A stretch of 64,000 nucleotides of DNA from positions 186,001-250,000 of the forward strand of contig NZ_CANMAX010000003.1 in the NCBI RefSeq assembly GCF_947495995.1, written 5' to 3'. The notes under the pieces were generated by a model that did no database searches, was not told where the DNA came from, and was given only the letters and a program-made list of their open reading frames with translations. Positions 1 through 9,001 of this stretch are shown here, one piece after another. This DNA is from an uncultured Tenacibaculum sp. (GTDB lineage Bacteria > Bacteroidota > Bacteroidia > Flavobacteriales > Flavobacteriaceae). Every line of letters starts with the position of its first letter. Within the stretch, counting starts at the first letter, position 1. The position numbers were made by a program, and so were the translations under genes.

Positions 1-68
1 CCCAAAAAGGGTGGTTTAAAAACTGAAACTTAAAAATATATTAGCGAAGTAATTTAAATTAAAATCAA

Positions 69-281
69 ATGAAATTAAGAATGGAAAATTTAAAACAGTT
101 CGCAATTACTAAAAAGAAAGCGCAAGAAATTAAAGGAGGCGATCCATTAGATCGATATGCGTGTTCACACTCATCTTCTTCTGAGGTTTCTTTCCATAAT
201 GGATATGAAGCGGCTCAGTTAATGAATTTAGGTGTAAGTTGTATTAATCTTACAGTATTATCTAAATTAAGAATTTACTAA
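69..281 (+). CDS. Double-glycine leader natural-product precursor peptide
   Basis: A 70-residue peptide resembling the Bacteroidota natural-product precursors with a GG cleavage site. The leader is a charged segment (KQFAITKKKAQEIKGG), which in related families is recognised by modifying enzymes and cut after the double glycine by a C39 peptidase. The predicted core after GG is about 46 residues, Ser-rich (a run of four Ser) with two Cys, so a cyclised product is possible. A second in-frame ATG at position 81 gives MENLKQF and is an equally good start. No modifying enzyme or transporter lies next to it on the right; the left side is outside the window. The leader class is fairly secure, the product unknown. 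Confidence 0.7.
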   Translation: MKLRMENLKQFAITKKKAQEIKGGDPLDRYACSHSSSSEVSFHNGYEAAQLMNLGVSCINLTVLSKLRIY

Positions 282-295
282 ACAAATAGTTTTAA

Positions 296-1066
296 TTAGA
301 TCTTATAACATAAAGGTAAAATTTCACCTTTAGCTAAAGCATATCGCTCCACTAATTCTGGGGCGATTTGTTTTGTGTAATCTACTTCTTTTACTTCAAA
401 ACCAATACTTCTTAGTTTATCAAAATAATCACGTCCATAAACTCTAACATGATCGTATTGGCCGAAGATCTTAGCTCTTTCTTTAGGGTCAGTAATTGAG
501 TCATCTTCAAAAGTTGTCGATCTATTTAAATCTTGTGGAATCTGAAAAATACCAAAACCACCAGGTTTTAAAACTCGATACAATTCTTGCATGGCTTTTG
601 TATCGTCAGGAATATGTTCTAACACATGATTACAAAAAATGATGTCAAAAGAAGCATCTTCAAAAGGTAAGTCACAAATATCTGCTTTAACATCAGCGAT
701 TGGTGATTCTAAATCCGAAGTTAAATAATCTAAATTATCCTGTTGTCTAAAGCGATCTAAAAAACATTGTTCCGGAGCAATATGTAATAACTTTCTTTTC
801 TCTTTTGAAGAAAAAAAGTCTGTTTCTTGCTGAAGATATAACCAAAGTAATCGATGTCTTTCTAGCGATAGTGTTGAAGGTGATAATACATTTTCTCTTT
901 GTACTTCATATCCATAAGGAAGCATTTTTTTAAATGATTTCCCGTCAATAGGATCTGTGAACCGATCACCCTTTAACCACCACGAAATAAATGGGCGAAC
1001 TAAATAGCTAGCCTTTATCAAAATTGGTCTTGGAATTGTATTTAAAACTGTCTTAAAAAGCGACAC
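296..1066 (-). CDS. Class I SAM-dependent methyltransferase
   Basis: A 256-residue protein with a Methyltransf_11-type core: HIAPEQ near residues 95-100 replaces the usual glycine-rich motif I, followed by ADICDLPF (about 128-135), NHVLEHI (146-152) and LKPGG (166-170). These match the motif II/III pattern of small-molecule or glycan methyltransferases. Substrate cannot be read from the sequence. It starts 6 bases downstream of map and is probably co-transcribed with it. The first 60 residues are basic and hydrophobic and may sit at the membrane. Confidence 0.85.
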   Translation of the reverse strand: MSLFKTVLNTIPRPILIKASYLVRPFISWWLKGDRFTDPIDGKSFKKMLPYGYEVQRENVLSPSTLSLERHRLLWLYLQQETDFFSSKEKRKLLHIAPEQCFLDRFRQQDNLDYLTSDLESPIADVKADICDLPFEDASFDIIFCNHVLEHIPDDTKAMQELYRVLKPGGFGIFQIPQDLNRSTTFEDDSITDPKERAKIFGQYDHVRVYGRDYFDKLRSIGFEVKEVDYTKQIAPELVERYALAKGEILPLCYKI

Positions 1067-1072
1067 TAGATA

Positions 1073-1891
1073 TTATAAAACTAAAGGTTGTTGTCTAAAT
1101 TCATCTTCTTCATTACTCTCAATTCCTAAAGCTTCATAGATGTATTGGAATGTCGAAAGTAATTCTGGTTTACCATCAATAAGCGCTACATCATGTTCGA
1201 AATGAGCAGATGGTTTGTTATCTAAAGTTGTTACAGTCCAACCATCTTTATGGAATTTAATTTTGTGCGTTCCCATATTTGTCATAGGTTCAATAGCAAG
1301 TGCCATTCCTTCAACAAATTTCTTTCCACGTCCTCTTCTTCCGTAGTTTGGCATTTCAGGATCTTCGTGCATTTTTCTACCAATTCCATGTCCAACTAAT
1401 TCTCTTACTACACCATAACCGTGCTTTTCAGTAAATTGCTGGATAGCATAACCAACATCACCAACTCTATTTCCAGCTTTGAATTCACGAATTCCAACAT
1501 ATAAACTCTCTTTGGTTACATCAAGTAGTTTTTTAGTTTCAGGATCAATCTCACCTACAGCAAAGGTGTAAGCATGATCTCCGTAAAATTCATTTTTTAA
1601 AGCACCACAGTCGATAGAAATAATATCTCCTTCAACTAATGGAGTATTGTTAGGAATACCATGTACTACTTGAGTATTCGGACTCATACATAGTGTGTTC
1701 GGAAAATCATATAACCCTAAAAAAGCAGGAATTGCACCTTGCTCTCTAATAAATTCTTCAGCAAGCTTATCTAAATATAAAGTAGTAACTCCAGGTTTTA
1801 CTTCTTTAGCTAACATTCCTAAAGTTCTAGAAACTACTAAAGCACTTTCGCGCATTAACTCTATTTCTTCTCTGTTTTTCGGTATAATCAT
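1073..1891 (-). CDS. map: Type I methionine aminopeptidase
   Basis: Removes the N-terminal methionine from nascent proteins in the cytosol. All catalytic residues of the pita-bread fold are visible: H77, the metal ligands D94, D105, H168 (GHGIG), E201 (IEP) and E232 (FEH). The 272-residue length is normal with a short C-terminal extension of about 20 residues (ending RQQPLVL). A TATATTTG box lies about 22 bases upstream of the ATG, and the methyltransferase gene follows after 6 bases. Confidence 0.96.
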   Translation of the reverse strand: MIIPKNREEIELMRESALVVSRTLGMLAKEVKPGVTTLYLDKLAEEFIREQGAIPAFLGLYDFPNTLCMSPNTQVVHGIPNNTPLVEGDIISIDCGALKNEFYGDHAYTFAVGEIDPETKKLLDVTKESLYVGIREFKAGNRVGDVGYAIQQFTEKHGYGVVRELVGHGIGRKMHEDPEMPNYGRRGRGKKFVEGMALAIEPMTNMGTHKIKFHKDGWTVTTLDNKPSAHFEHDVALIDGKPELLSTFQYIYEALGIESNEEDEFRQQPLVL

Positions 1892-1913
1892 TTCCTGTGG
1901 AATAAATAAAGTG

Positions 1914-1921
1914 CAAATATA
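1914..1921 (-). promoter_or_regulatory. -7 promoter box for map
   Basis: Reads TATATTTG on the minus strand, a full match to the Bacteroidota TAnnTTTG box, 22 bases upstream of the map ATG. I see no clear TTG at the -33 distance. Confidence 0.5.
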
Positions 1922-1986
1922 CTGGATTCATCGAAACATTTAGTGTTTAAATTCTGTATGATAGATTTACACTGAATTTGTCTGTT

Positions 1987-2517
1987 TTATTGTTTTTTAC
2001 GAGCTAACTTTCTTTTTTGTTTGTAGAAGTTTTTATCGGCAACATAAATCTTTTTTATCACCTCACAATAGGTTGTGTCCTCTTTAGCATCGACTAACTT
2101 TGTAATCTTTGTGATTTCTATTTCATTTCCTTCAGAAACTCTCTTTTTTATGTTTTCAATTTCTTCTTCAGTATATGAAAAACTAGCGTATAAATTTTGT
2201 TTGGCAGGTTTCTTAAAAAATATTTCAGCAGATTTATCCCAAACAACATAATCATCACCAATAATATTAATCAATTGTACCATAGGAATTGGATCAACAG
2301 CAGAAAACATGCTACCTCCAAAAATTGAATTTACATAATTTCTATTCTTATAATTTAGAGGTAATTTTATTTTTACGTTCAATAAATCATCTGAAACTGA
2401 AACTACTCTACCTGTACTTCTTCGATACATTGGAGAAAGGTTAAAACCATATTTAAATAATGTTTTCTTTGAAAATATTTTACCTCCAATCTTTGCTACT
2501 TTTTGATAAACTGACAT
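1987..2517 (-). CDS. DUF4442 hotdog-fold protein
   Basis: A 176-residue protein of the DUF4442 family, related to hotdog-fold acyl thioesterases (PaaI-like). The segment NSIFGGSMFSAVDPIPMVQL (about residues 63-82) is the hotdog central-helix region, and FFKKPAKQNL fits the following strand. A substrate is not known. It begins 6 bases after the HxlR regulator gene, so the two almost certainly form an operon in which the regulator is encoded first. Confidence 0.8.
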   Translation of the reverse strand: MSVYQKVAKIGGKIFSKKTLFKYGFNLSPMYRRSTGRVVSVSDDLLNVKIKLPLNYKNRNYVNSIFGGSMFSAVDPIPMVQLINIIGDDYVVWDKSAEIFFKKPAKQNLYASFSYTEEEIENIKKRVSEGNEIEITKITKLVDAKEDTTYCEVIKKIYVADKNFYKQKRKLARKKQ

Positions 2518-2523
2518 GATTCT

Positions 2524-2940
2524 TTATTGTGATTTAAATTGTTTTAAAACTTGTTCTGGATTTTTTTGATAGGCTTCAACGATTTTTTTTGTCTTATCTG
2601 AAAGATGTTCGTTGAAATAAGTATAAGACCAACTCATGCATTCTGCTATAATAGGGGCTAAGTCTAAACCTTTTTGAGTAAGTCGGTAAATGAAAACTTT
2701 TTTATTTGTTGGATGATTAGATTTTGTAATGATCTTCAAATCTTCCAATTTTGATAATCTATCTGAGAGCCTCGCGGAAGAAATTTTTTCCTTAGCTAAC
2801 GAGAAATCTTTAAATGTTCGCTCTTTATAATAGAGTAAATCACGAACAATTAGTAAGCTCCATTTGTCTCCAAATAAATCTAAGCCTAAACTTAAAGGAC
2901 AATTAGATCTAAAATTATGTGCTTCTTTTTTTACTTTCAT
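2524..2940 (-). CDS. HxlR-family winged-helix transcriptional regulator
   Basis: A 138-residue HxlR-type DNA-binding protein. The signature is CPLSLGLDLFGDKWSLLIVRD starting with Cys14, followed by the winged helix (ISSARLSDRLSKLEDLKII) and the wing (FIYRLTQKG). HxlR proteins often use the N-terminal Cys to sense aldehydes, quinones or oxidants; that is family knowledge, not shown here. It is the first gene of a two-gene operon with the DUF4442 protein, which is therefore its likeliest target. Confidence 0.9.
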   Translation of the reverse strand: MKVKKEAHNFRSNCPLSLGLDLFGDKWSLLIVRDLLYYKERTFKDFSLAKEKISSARLSDRLSKLEDLKIITKSNHPTNKKVFIYRLTQKGLDLAPIIAECMSWSYTYFNEHLSDKTKKIVEAYQKNPEQVLKQFKSQ

Positions 2941-3184
2941 TTGGAGATTTATTTTGCTTTCGATTTGAAAGTAAAAATAAAAAATATAATTGAAATAAAT
3001 TGAGGCTAATCAAAGAGTAATTAAATTCTTTAAAGCCCTTAAAGAAATGAAGTACCTAGTTAATTTTTATATTGCAATTTTAGAGGTGTTCTGATTTCTA
3101 AATCAAGATTTTGGACGTTGTTATTACCTGGTGTTTTAATTATTTATCAGGAAAAAGAAAGCTATAATTAGATAAATAGAACTC

Positions 3185-3222
3185 AAAAAAAAATCGATGA
3201 ATAAAAAAGTTATTCATCGATT
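3185..3222 (-). terminator. Intrinsic terminator after the thioredoxin-fold lipoprotein gene
   Basis: A 13-bp perfect inverted repeat (AATCGATGAATAA, 3192-3204, with 3210-3222) with a 5-base loop, followed on the minus strand by a run of T. It lies 6 bases beyond the stop codon of the minus-strand gene. Confidence 0.75.
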
Positions 3223-3227
3223 ATCTG

Positions 3228-3770
3228 TTATTTTTCGTATGCATGTTTGTATCCTTTTCCAGATACAATTTGCAGTATGTCTTGTTCTAAGAAAGCATCG
3301 TTAACGGTGTGTTCTACAAATCTTCCTATTTCTTTTCCGTTTCGATAAAAAATAAAAGTAGGAACTCGAATAATATCATAACCTTTTTCAGCTCCATTCG
3401 CTTTTTTATCTCTGTTTACAGTAACAAGATCTAACTTGCTTACATCGAAATTAGTTTCATTTAAAATTTTGTAAAAATTAGGAACTTCACGTCTACTATC
3501 ATCGCACCAAGTTCCCATAAAAGCTTTAATCGTTATATCTTTTAAATAAGGAGTTAGTTCAGAAATAGTTTTTTTGTCTGTTTCGTAATACTCGTAATAA
3601 TCATTAAACCATTCGCTTCCGTAAGGCTCTTGTTTTAAATCTTCTTTAGTAGCATATCCTACTAAATTACCATTAGCATTTTTAATAGCTTTATTTTTCT
3701 TATCTGACTTCGGGTGAGAAGCACAAGAAGCTACTAAAAAGATAATGGTAATATATAAAAGTTGTTTCAT
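3228..3770 (-). CDS. Thioredoxin-fold lipoprotein with a single active-site Cys
   Basis: A 180-residue lipoprotein: signal peptide with lipobox VASC (Cys16), so it is anchored in the envelope. A thioredoxin-like fold is indicated by KAFMGTWCDDSRREVPNF (Cys89) and the cis-proline segment VPTFIFYRNGKEIGRF. The usual CxxC is CxxS here (Cys89, Ser92), so a standard dithiol reductase cycle is unlikely; a monothiol, isomerase-like or binding role is inferred. It follows gpmI after 12 bases and is probably co-transcribed, though no functional link to glycolysis is apparent. Confidence 0.85.
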   Translation of the reverse strand: MKQLLYITIIFLVASCASHPKSDKKNKAIKNANGNLVGYATKEDLKQEPYGSEWFNDYYEYYETDKKTISELTPYLKDITIKAFMGTWCDDSRREVPNFYKILNETNFDVSKLDLVTVNRDKKANGAEKGYDIIRVPTFIFYRNGKEIGRFVEHTVNDAFLEQDILQIVSGKGYKHAYEK

Positions 3771-3782
3771 TTAAAAATTAAT

Positions 3783-5300
3783 TTAGACTAATGACTCTTG
3801 TGTCATTTCTTTAGGTTTTTCTATACCTAACAAATGTAATATAGTTGGCGCCATATCTCCTAAAATTCCATTTTTAATTGATTTTAATTCGTTGTCTATC
3901 AAAATTAATGGAACTGGATTTGTTGTATGTGCTGTGTTTGGAGAACCATCTGGGTTAATCATTGTTTCACAGTTTCCATGATCTGCAATTAGTAAAGTTG
4001 TGTAGCCGTTAGCTAATGCGCTAGTTACAACTTCGTTTACACAAGTATCTACAGTTTCACAAGCTTTAACTGCTGCGTCGAAATCTCCAGTATGTCCCAC
4101 CATGTCTCCATTGGCAAAATTTAAACACACAAAATCTACTTCTCCTTTTTCTAATTCAGGAACAATAGCATCTTTAATTTCAAAAGCACTCATTTCTGGT
4201 TTAAGATCATATGTCGCTACTTTTGGAGATGGACATAAAATTCTTTTTTCACCTTCAAATTCTTTCTCCCTTCCTCCAGAAAAGAAAAATGTAACATGAG
4301 GATACTTTTCTGTTTCTGCAATTCTGATTTGTTTCTTTCCTGCAGTTTCTAAAACCTCACCTAAAGTGTTTTCAATATTTTTATTGTCGTAAATCACGTG
4401 AACACCTTCAAAAGTACTATCGTAATTTGTCATCGTAACAAAATACAATGGTAATTTCTTAAGGTTTTGATCTGCAAAATCTTGCTGATTTAACGCTTGG
4501 GTTAATTGTCTTCCTCTATCTGTTCTAAAATTGAAGAAAATAACAACATCATCTTCTTTGATTGTAGCTTTAGGCTGATCGTTATCGTTAGTTAAAATGA
4601 CTGGCTTAATAAATTCATCAGTAACATCATTACTATAACTTTCAGCAATACTTTCTGTAGCATTTTTAGATAAAGTACCTTCGCCGTTTACAAGAGCGTT
4701 ATAAGCTAAAGCTACTCTTTCCCAACGATTATCTCGATCCATTGCGTAATAACGACCAGTAATAGAAGCTAAGCTTCCAGTAGTTTCAGACATATAGTTT
4801 TCTATGTCGCCAATAAAACCTTTTCCAGATTTAGGATCAGTATCTCTACCATCGGTAAAAGCATGTAAAAAAATGTTTTCAATTTCTTGATCTTTTGCCA
4901 CTTTTAGTAATCCTTTTAAATGATTTATATGAGAATGAATTCCACCATCTGAAACTAATCCTAATAAGTGGATATTCTTATTGTTCTTTTTCGCATACTC
5001 AAAAGCATTCTGTAATTCTTCTTCTTTAGCAAGTGTATCATCTTTTATCGCCTTATTGATTTTGGCAAGATTTTGATAAACAATTCTTCCAGCTCCTAAA
5101 TTAATATGCCCAACTTCAGAATTTCCCATTTGACCTTCAGGAAGTCCAACATATTCACCGTCTGTTCTTAATTCAGAATGAGGAAATTTTGTGTATAAAG
5201 AATCTATAAAAGATGTGTTTGCTTTATCTACTGCAGAAATTTCAGGGTTAGGTGAAATTCCCCAACCATCTAAAATCATTAAAATTACTTTCTTATCCAT
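3783..5300 (-). CDS. gpmI: 2,3-bisphosphoglycerate-independent phosphoglycerate mutase
   Basis: Interconverts 3- and 2-phosphoglycerate in glycolysis and gluconeogenesis. The 505-residue length is normal for the family. Visible landmarks are the first metal-binding Asp in LDGWG (Asp11), the phosphoserine loop GNSEVGHINLGAGR (Ser61), HAFTDGRDTDP, GRYYAMDRDNRW and the second metal site LIADHGN plus NTAHTTNPVP. It is an alkaline-phosphatase-superfamily enzyme needing manganese. It is followed closely by the thioredoxin-fold lipoprotein gene. Confidence 0.97.
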   Translation of the reverse strand: MDKKVILMILDGWGISPNPEISAVDKANTSFIDSLYTKFPHSELRTDGEYVGLPEGQMGNSEVGHINLGAGRIVYQNLAKINKAIKDDTLAKEEELQNAFEYAKKNNKNIHLLGLVSDGGIHSHINHLKGLLKVAKDQEIENIFLHAFTDGRDTDPKSGKGFIGDIENYMSETTGSLASITGRYYAMDRDNRWERVALAYNALVNGEGTLSKNATESIAESYSNDVTDEFIKPVILTNDNDQPKATIKEDDVVIFFNFRTDRGRQLTQALNQQDFADQNLKKLPLYFVTMTNYDSTFEGVHVIYDNKNIENTLGEVLETAGKKQIRIAETEKYPHVTFFFSGGREKEFEGEKRILCPSPKVATYDLKPEMSAFEIKDAIVPELEKGEVDFVCLNFANGDMVGHTGDFDAAVKACETVDTCVNEVVTSALANGYTTLLIADHGNCETMINPDGSPNTAHTTNPVPLILIDNELKSIKNGILGDMAPTILHLLGIEKPKEMTQESLV

Positions 5301-5348
5301 TTGGTATAATTTGATAAGTAAAAGTAGTAAAGATTTTAGGTTTTTTAT

Positions 5349-5615
5349 TTAAAATTTCACGAAACCGATTGCGATTAAAGCGACAATAGAAATAGCACCA
5401 ATTGGAATTAAATACATAAGAAGTTTTCTTCTGTTTTCTTTTTTAACCTCTAGTCTTATTTTTTCTAATTGTTCTTCAGTAGCTGTCTTGTTAAATGATA
5501 GTTCATTAACATCATCTTTTTGAAAAGACATATGTTTTTTTAATTTTTTAATAGCGCTCTTACGAGGACGTTTATTGTTCTTAATACTCGCTATCATAGC
5601 AGAGGTCGATCCCAT
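5349..5615 (-). CDS. Small single-pass membrane protein, unknown
   Basis: An 88-residue protein: a Ser/Lys/Arg-rich N-terminus, an acidic-basic central helix (ATEEQLEKIRLEVKKENRRK) and one C-terminal transmembrane helix (about residues 65-85). Similar short proteins occur widely in Flavobacteriaceae next to housekeeping genes, and some are labelled riboflavin synthase subunit beta, which nothing in this sequence supports. It lies 48 bases upstream of gpmI on the same strand. Confidence 0.65.
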   Translation of the reverse strand: MGSTSAMIASIKNNKRPRKSAIKKLKKHMSFQKDDVNELSFNKTATEEQLEKIRLEVKKENRRKLLMYLIPIGAISIVALIAIGFVKF

Positions 5616-5704
5616 AACAAATTTTTTAGCATTTCCTATATGTAGCTAAATGTTTGAAAACGTTACATTTTTACCTATGTTAATAGATTTTGTTAAAATG
5701 TTTT

Positions 5705-5730
5705 TTGTGTTCTTTTTATTTGTAAATTTG
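5705..5730 (+). promoter_or_regulatory. Promoter of the coiled-coil protein gene
   Basis: TAAATTTG at 5723-5730 matches TAnnTTTG, with TTG at 5705-5707 (15-base spacer, slightly short). Transcription would begin near the CACCCC that follows, giving a leader of about 80 bases. Confidence 0.5.
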
Positions 5731-5819
5731 CACCCCGAAAAAAACGCCGGTTATTAGTGACTTTTTCAAAAAAAGTGTATCCAATATCAGTGTAAGTAAG
5801 ATGCATAAATAAAATAAAA

Positions 5820-6671
5820 ATGAAATTATTTAAAAGTTTAATCCCTGTATTAGTATTCGTATGTTTTGGTATACAAAATGTATTCTCTCAAGAAATTTCT
5901 AGAGAAGATAGAAAAACTATAAAGAGTAAAGAACAAGAGATACGAGTAAACGAAGAGATTTTATTAAGTGGTATCGAAGGTTTAGAAAGAATTAAATCTA
6001 GACTACAAAAAGATAAAAGCAGAAATAGAATCACTAAAGAAGAAGCTTTAAGAAAAGAAACAATCATCAGAAACGTTGAAGGTAGATTATCGAAATTAGA
6101 TAAGAAAATTAAAAACCAGAAAAGTGACTTGGTAGCTTTTAAAAAATCTTTAAATGTAAAAGTTGAAGAAGTTGCTGAAGTTAAAACTACTGAAGTTGCT
6201 GAGGTTTCTGCTCCAACTACAGGTGGAAACTCAAATAGCGATCTTCAACAAAGAGAGCAAGAGTTAAAAGCGGCTAGATTAAAATTAGAGCAAGAAATTA
6301 AAGCTAGTGAAGAAGCTTATAAAAAGCAGTTAGAAGCTTTACGCCTTAAGAACGAGAAATTAGCAAAATTAGATAATCAATTACAAACTGAGAAGAAGGA
6401 GATTGAAGACAAAATATCTAAGGAGAAGAGAATGAAAATTATGGAGGTTGAAGATGATATTAGTGTAAATGAAGAAATGCTAATAAGTGGAAGACAAGGT
6501 TTAAAGAAGAAGAAAGATCAGTTAGAAACTGCTAAGAAAAATGGTGGTTTAACTGCAGAAGATATTCAAAGAAAAGAATCTATTATTAATAGAGTAGAAA
6601 GCAGACTAAACAAACTTGAGAGCGAAATCAAGGTGAAAAAAGCAGAATTAAGTAAGCTGAAAGCAGCTTAA
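5820..6671 (+). CDS. Secreted coiled-coil protein with a duplicated module
   Basis: A 283-residue protein with a signal peptide (cleavage likely after NVFSQ, about residue 24) and almost entirely charged helical sequence. Two copies of one module are visible: residues about 27-105 and about 200-280. Both carry the order I..NEE.L.SG..GL...K..L......G/R.(I/L)T.E...RKE.II..VE.RL.KL...IK..K..L. A Lys/Glu-rich linker with a Pro/Thr patch joins them. A periplasmic structural or cell-surface role is inferred only. It is monocistronic with its own promoter and terminator. Confidence 0.75.
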   Translation: MKLFKSLIPVLVFVCFGIQNVFSQEISREDRKTIKSKEQEIRVNEEILLSGIEGLERIKSRLQKDKSRNRITKEEALRKETIIRNVEGRLSKLDKKIKNQKSDLVAFKKSLNVKVEEVAEVKTTEVAEVSAPTTGGNSNSDLQQREQELKAARLKLEQEIKASEEAYKKQLEALRLKNEKLAKLDNQLQTEKKEIEDKISKEKRMKIMEVEDDISVNEEMLISGRQGLKKKKDQLETAKKNGGLTAEDIQRKESIINRVESRLNKLESEIKVKKAELSKLKAA

Positions 6672-6703
6672 ATCTTAATTGTGAATAATTGAGTTTAACT
6701 ATA

Positions 6704-6736
6704 AAAGGGTGAATTTTACAATTCACCCTTTTTTTT
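6704..6736 (+). terminator. Intrinsic terminator after the coiled-coil gene
   Basis: AAAGGGTGAAT pairs with ATTCACCCTTT around a short loop, followed by eight or more T. It lies about 33 bases after the stop codon. Confidence 0.85.
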
Positions 6737-7081
6737 GTCGTAGTATTAAAAATAAGGTCTTTGTCAGACTATCCTTATTGTTGTAATAACCACTAAAGTT
6801 TTAGATTAATATAATTCCCCTCAATTAATCTATAAAAGTATATTTACAACAGTATTCCCCCGTTGTTCAAATAAATAAACTGAAAACATCAGTTCAATCA
6901 AAATCGGGTGCAATTTCTATCAAAAAACAGAATTCAGAAAATGATTTTTAAGAGTTAAGTTTTTGAAAAATTATAGTTAAATCAAAATAATTTTTCATTT
7001 AATTTGTTGGCTTTTAATCGTTTGAGTTGTGTTTTAAAAACTATTAAATTACTAGGATTACAGTTGTTAGTTTCCAAGTTT
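6737..7081. other. Gene-free stretch between convergent genes
   Basis: About 345 AT-rich bases between two convergent transcription units. I see no coding potential, RNA gene or convincing hairpin. One CCCCC run occurs near 6855. Confidence 0.5.
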
Positions 7082-8557
7082 TTAAATCTTCGATTTCAGC
7101 CAATCTAAAATCCCTATTTTCTTATCTAAAATTGAATCTTCTGCTTTATTAACTTTTTCAAGAATTTCATTATACAACTCTTTAAAAAGTATCGATTTTT
7201 CTGATTCAGAATAATAAGGCTTTATCTTATGTAAACCGTTTAAAATGCTTCGTTCTAAATTAAATAATCGTTCATTATTCTTTAGGAAATATTTGCTAGT
7301 ATGAACTAAATGAGAAATCAATTGATGATCACCTAAATCATGCTGAATCATAATACGAAGTATATTTCCGCAAGAGATAATTAATGATGCAGGATTAGAT
7401 TTTTTCTCACTAATAGTAATACAGTATTGATTAGCTTCTTTTAAATCTCCATTCAAGAAATACATTCGAGCAATAGAAAGCAAAATTTCAATACTAAAAT
7501 TAGGTCCTGTTAATCCGCTATGCAGATTATAGTTTTCTTTGACCTTTGGAACAATTTCTAAAAAGCGTTTCGTATCTTTTTTAATCCATAAATAATTTAA
7601 AACCAAACAATCATTAGCAACAGTACAAAAGCTTTTGATAATAGCGCTAAACTTATGTTCGTTGTTATCAATTAGTTTTAAAAGTTCTGGATGAATTTTT
7701 TCAAATGGTGTAGTTTCCATCAAATTCATACTAGCATCTAAATAATTGTTTAATGCTTTAAACTTGAATAGAAAGTCGTCTCTGTATTTAGAAGGATTGT
7801 TGTTCAGTTGCTCGTAAGCTAAAAAAGAATATCGTTTTCCTTCGTTAAAATCATTGTTTCCGATATGAATTAACGATTTGGCTCTGTAAAAAAAGTAAAC
7901 AGATAAAACAGATTTTGCTTTGCTTACATCTTGTAATAATTCGTTGTTATTGTAATTTAAAAGTACATTTCTGTTTTTAATTCTTTTATCTAAAAAATGA
8001 TAATGAAGTTCACAAATTTCTTCAGCAAGTAACTTATATGAATTCAAGTTTTTTGATAATTGAATATATCTGTCCAATTCAGCTACACCTTGTTCAAAGT
8101 TATTGTTGCCTTTATCGTAATTGAATAATCTAAACTCAACTGCTTTTTTCTGAATCATACAGCAGATATCAAAATCACATTTTTCAACAGCGATTTTTTT
8201 CAGTTTACTTAACTTTCTTTTCGCTTTTGTGTATAGTGCGTTTTTTAAAAGCACCTCTAATTCTATAAGCTCGTTAAAAAGATTAATATCAGAGTATTTT
8301 TCTTCGGAGGTTTTTAAATGATCAATTAACTCCTGAAATAAATCAAACTTAATTGTATTGAATTTTAAGGAAGATAATTTTTGTTTTCGTATAAAGTTTT
8401 CTTTGTCGAAATCTTTTTTTCTTCGAACAGTTTCTAAAAGTTTCAACTTAACATTTATTCCAGATTTGGTACTAAGATTTCTTTTGAAAGCATTGTAAAC
8501 TTTCGGACTTAGTGAATCAATTAATAAATTTAAATCTGTTTCTTCAGATTTTGTCAT
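7082..8557 (-). CDS. Unknown all-helical, possibly TPR-like protein
   Basis: A 491-residue protein with no signal peptide or transmembrane segment that I can see. It is rich in Leu, Lys, Asn and Tyr and made of repeated amphipathic helix pairs (for example LFNELIELEVLLKNALYTKAKRKLSKLKKIA and LSIARMYFLNGDLKEANQYC), resembling degenerate TPR or helical-repeat scaffolds. No enzyme motif was recognised. It stands alone with gene-poor DNA on both sides. A cytosolic scaffold or regulatory role would be a guess. Confidence 0.7.
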   Translation of the reverse strand: MTKSEETDLNLLIDSLSPKVYNAFKRNLSTKSGINVKLKLLETVRRKKDFDKENFIRKQKLSSLKFNTIKFDLFQELIDHLKTSEEKYSDINLFNELIELEVLLKNALYTKAKRKLSKLKKIAVEKCDFDICCMIQKKAVEFRLFNYDKGNNNFEQGVAELDRYIQLSKNLNSYKLLAEEICELHYHFLDKRIKNRNVLLNYNNNELLQDVSKAKSVLSVYFFYRAKSLIHIGNNDFNEGKRYSFLAYEQLNNNPSKYRDDFLFKFKALNNYLDASMNLMETTPFEKIHPELLKLIDNNEHKFSAIIKSFCTVANDCLVLNYLWIKKDTKRFLEIVPKVKENYNLHSGLTGPNFSIEILLSIARMYFLNGDLKEANQYCITISEKKSNPASLIISCGNILRIMIQHDLGDHQLISHLVHTSKYFLKNNERLFNLERSILNGLHKIKPYYSESEKSILFKELYNEILEKVNKAEDSILDKKIGILDWLKSKI

Positions 8558-8767
8558 AGGGCGATGCGTGGGTTAAAATATTGAACTCTATTTTATTACA
8601 TCTTTTTCAACGTTAATATAACTTAAAATAAGAGTCAAATATTGTTTAGTTATAAAAGGAAGATACTGTGACATAGTCCCTTAAATAACTTATTTGATTT
8701 TTTATTCTGTTTTAATGAGACTGATTATGTGTTGTAATCAGTAAGCCGGATTTTAATTAGTTTTAGT

Positions 8768-9001
8768 TTAACTATCTTCTATAGGCTTAATTAAATAATG
8801 TGAATAATAACCAGCATCTGGTATTGGTTTTATACTAAATTGATCACTTTTTTTTCGTGATTTTTGTCGATAAGCAATATTTGCTTTGATTGGTATTTGT
8901 GGAGGGTTAATAGCAATCCTTTGACCTGTATTTAAACTAGTGGTTTGCATTTTTTTTATGAAAGGGTTTTTGTTTTGGTTAACTAGATTTTCTATAATCA
9001 A
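8768..9001 (-). CDS. Doubtful small open reading frame
   Basis: Seventy-seven codons with no gene on the opposite strand. The product is rich in Ile, Lys, Pro, Asn and Ser, has no signal peptide or recognisable domain, and lacks a convincing promoter. It occupies part of an otherwise empty stretch (8558-9162, about 600 AT-rich bases) in which I see nothing else. It may be chance. Confidence 0.2.
   Translation of the reverse strand: MIIENLVNQNKNPFIKKMQTTSLNTGQRIAINPPQIPIKANIAYRQKSRKKSDQFSIKPIPDAGYYSHYLIKPIEDS

Noticed and set aside
5349..5615. Label riboflavin synthase subunit beta for the 88-residue protein
   Set aside because: The protein is a short, basic single-pass membrane protein without any lumazine or riboflavin synthase motif, so the name would be misleading.
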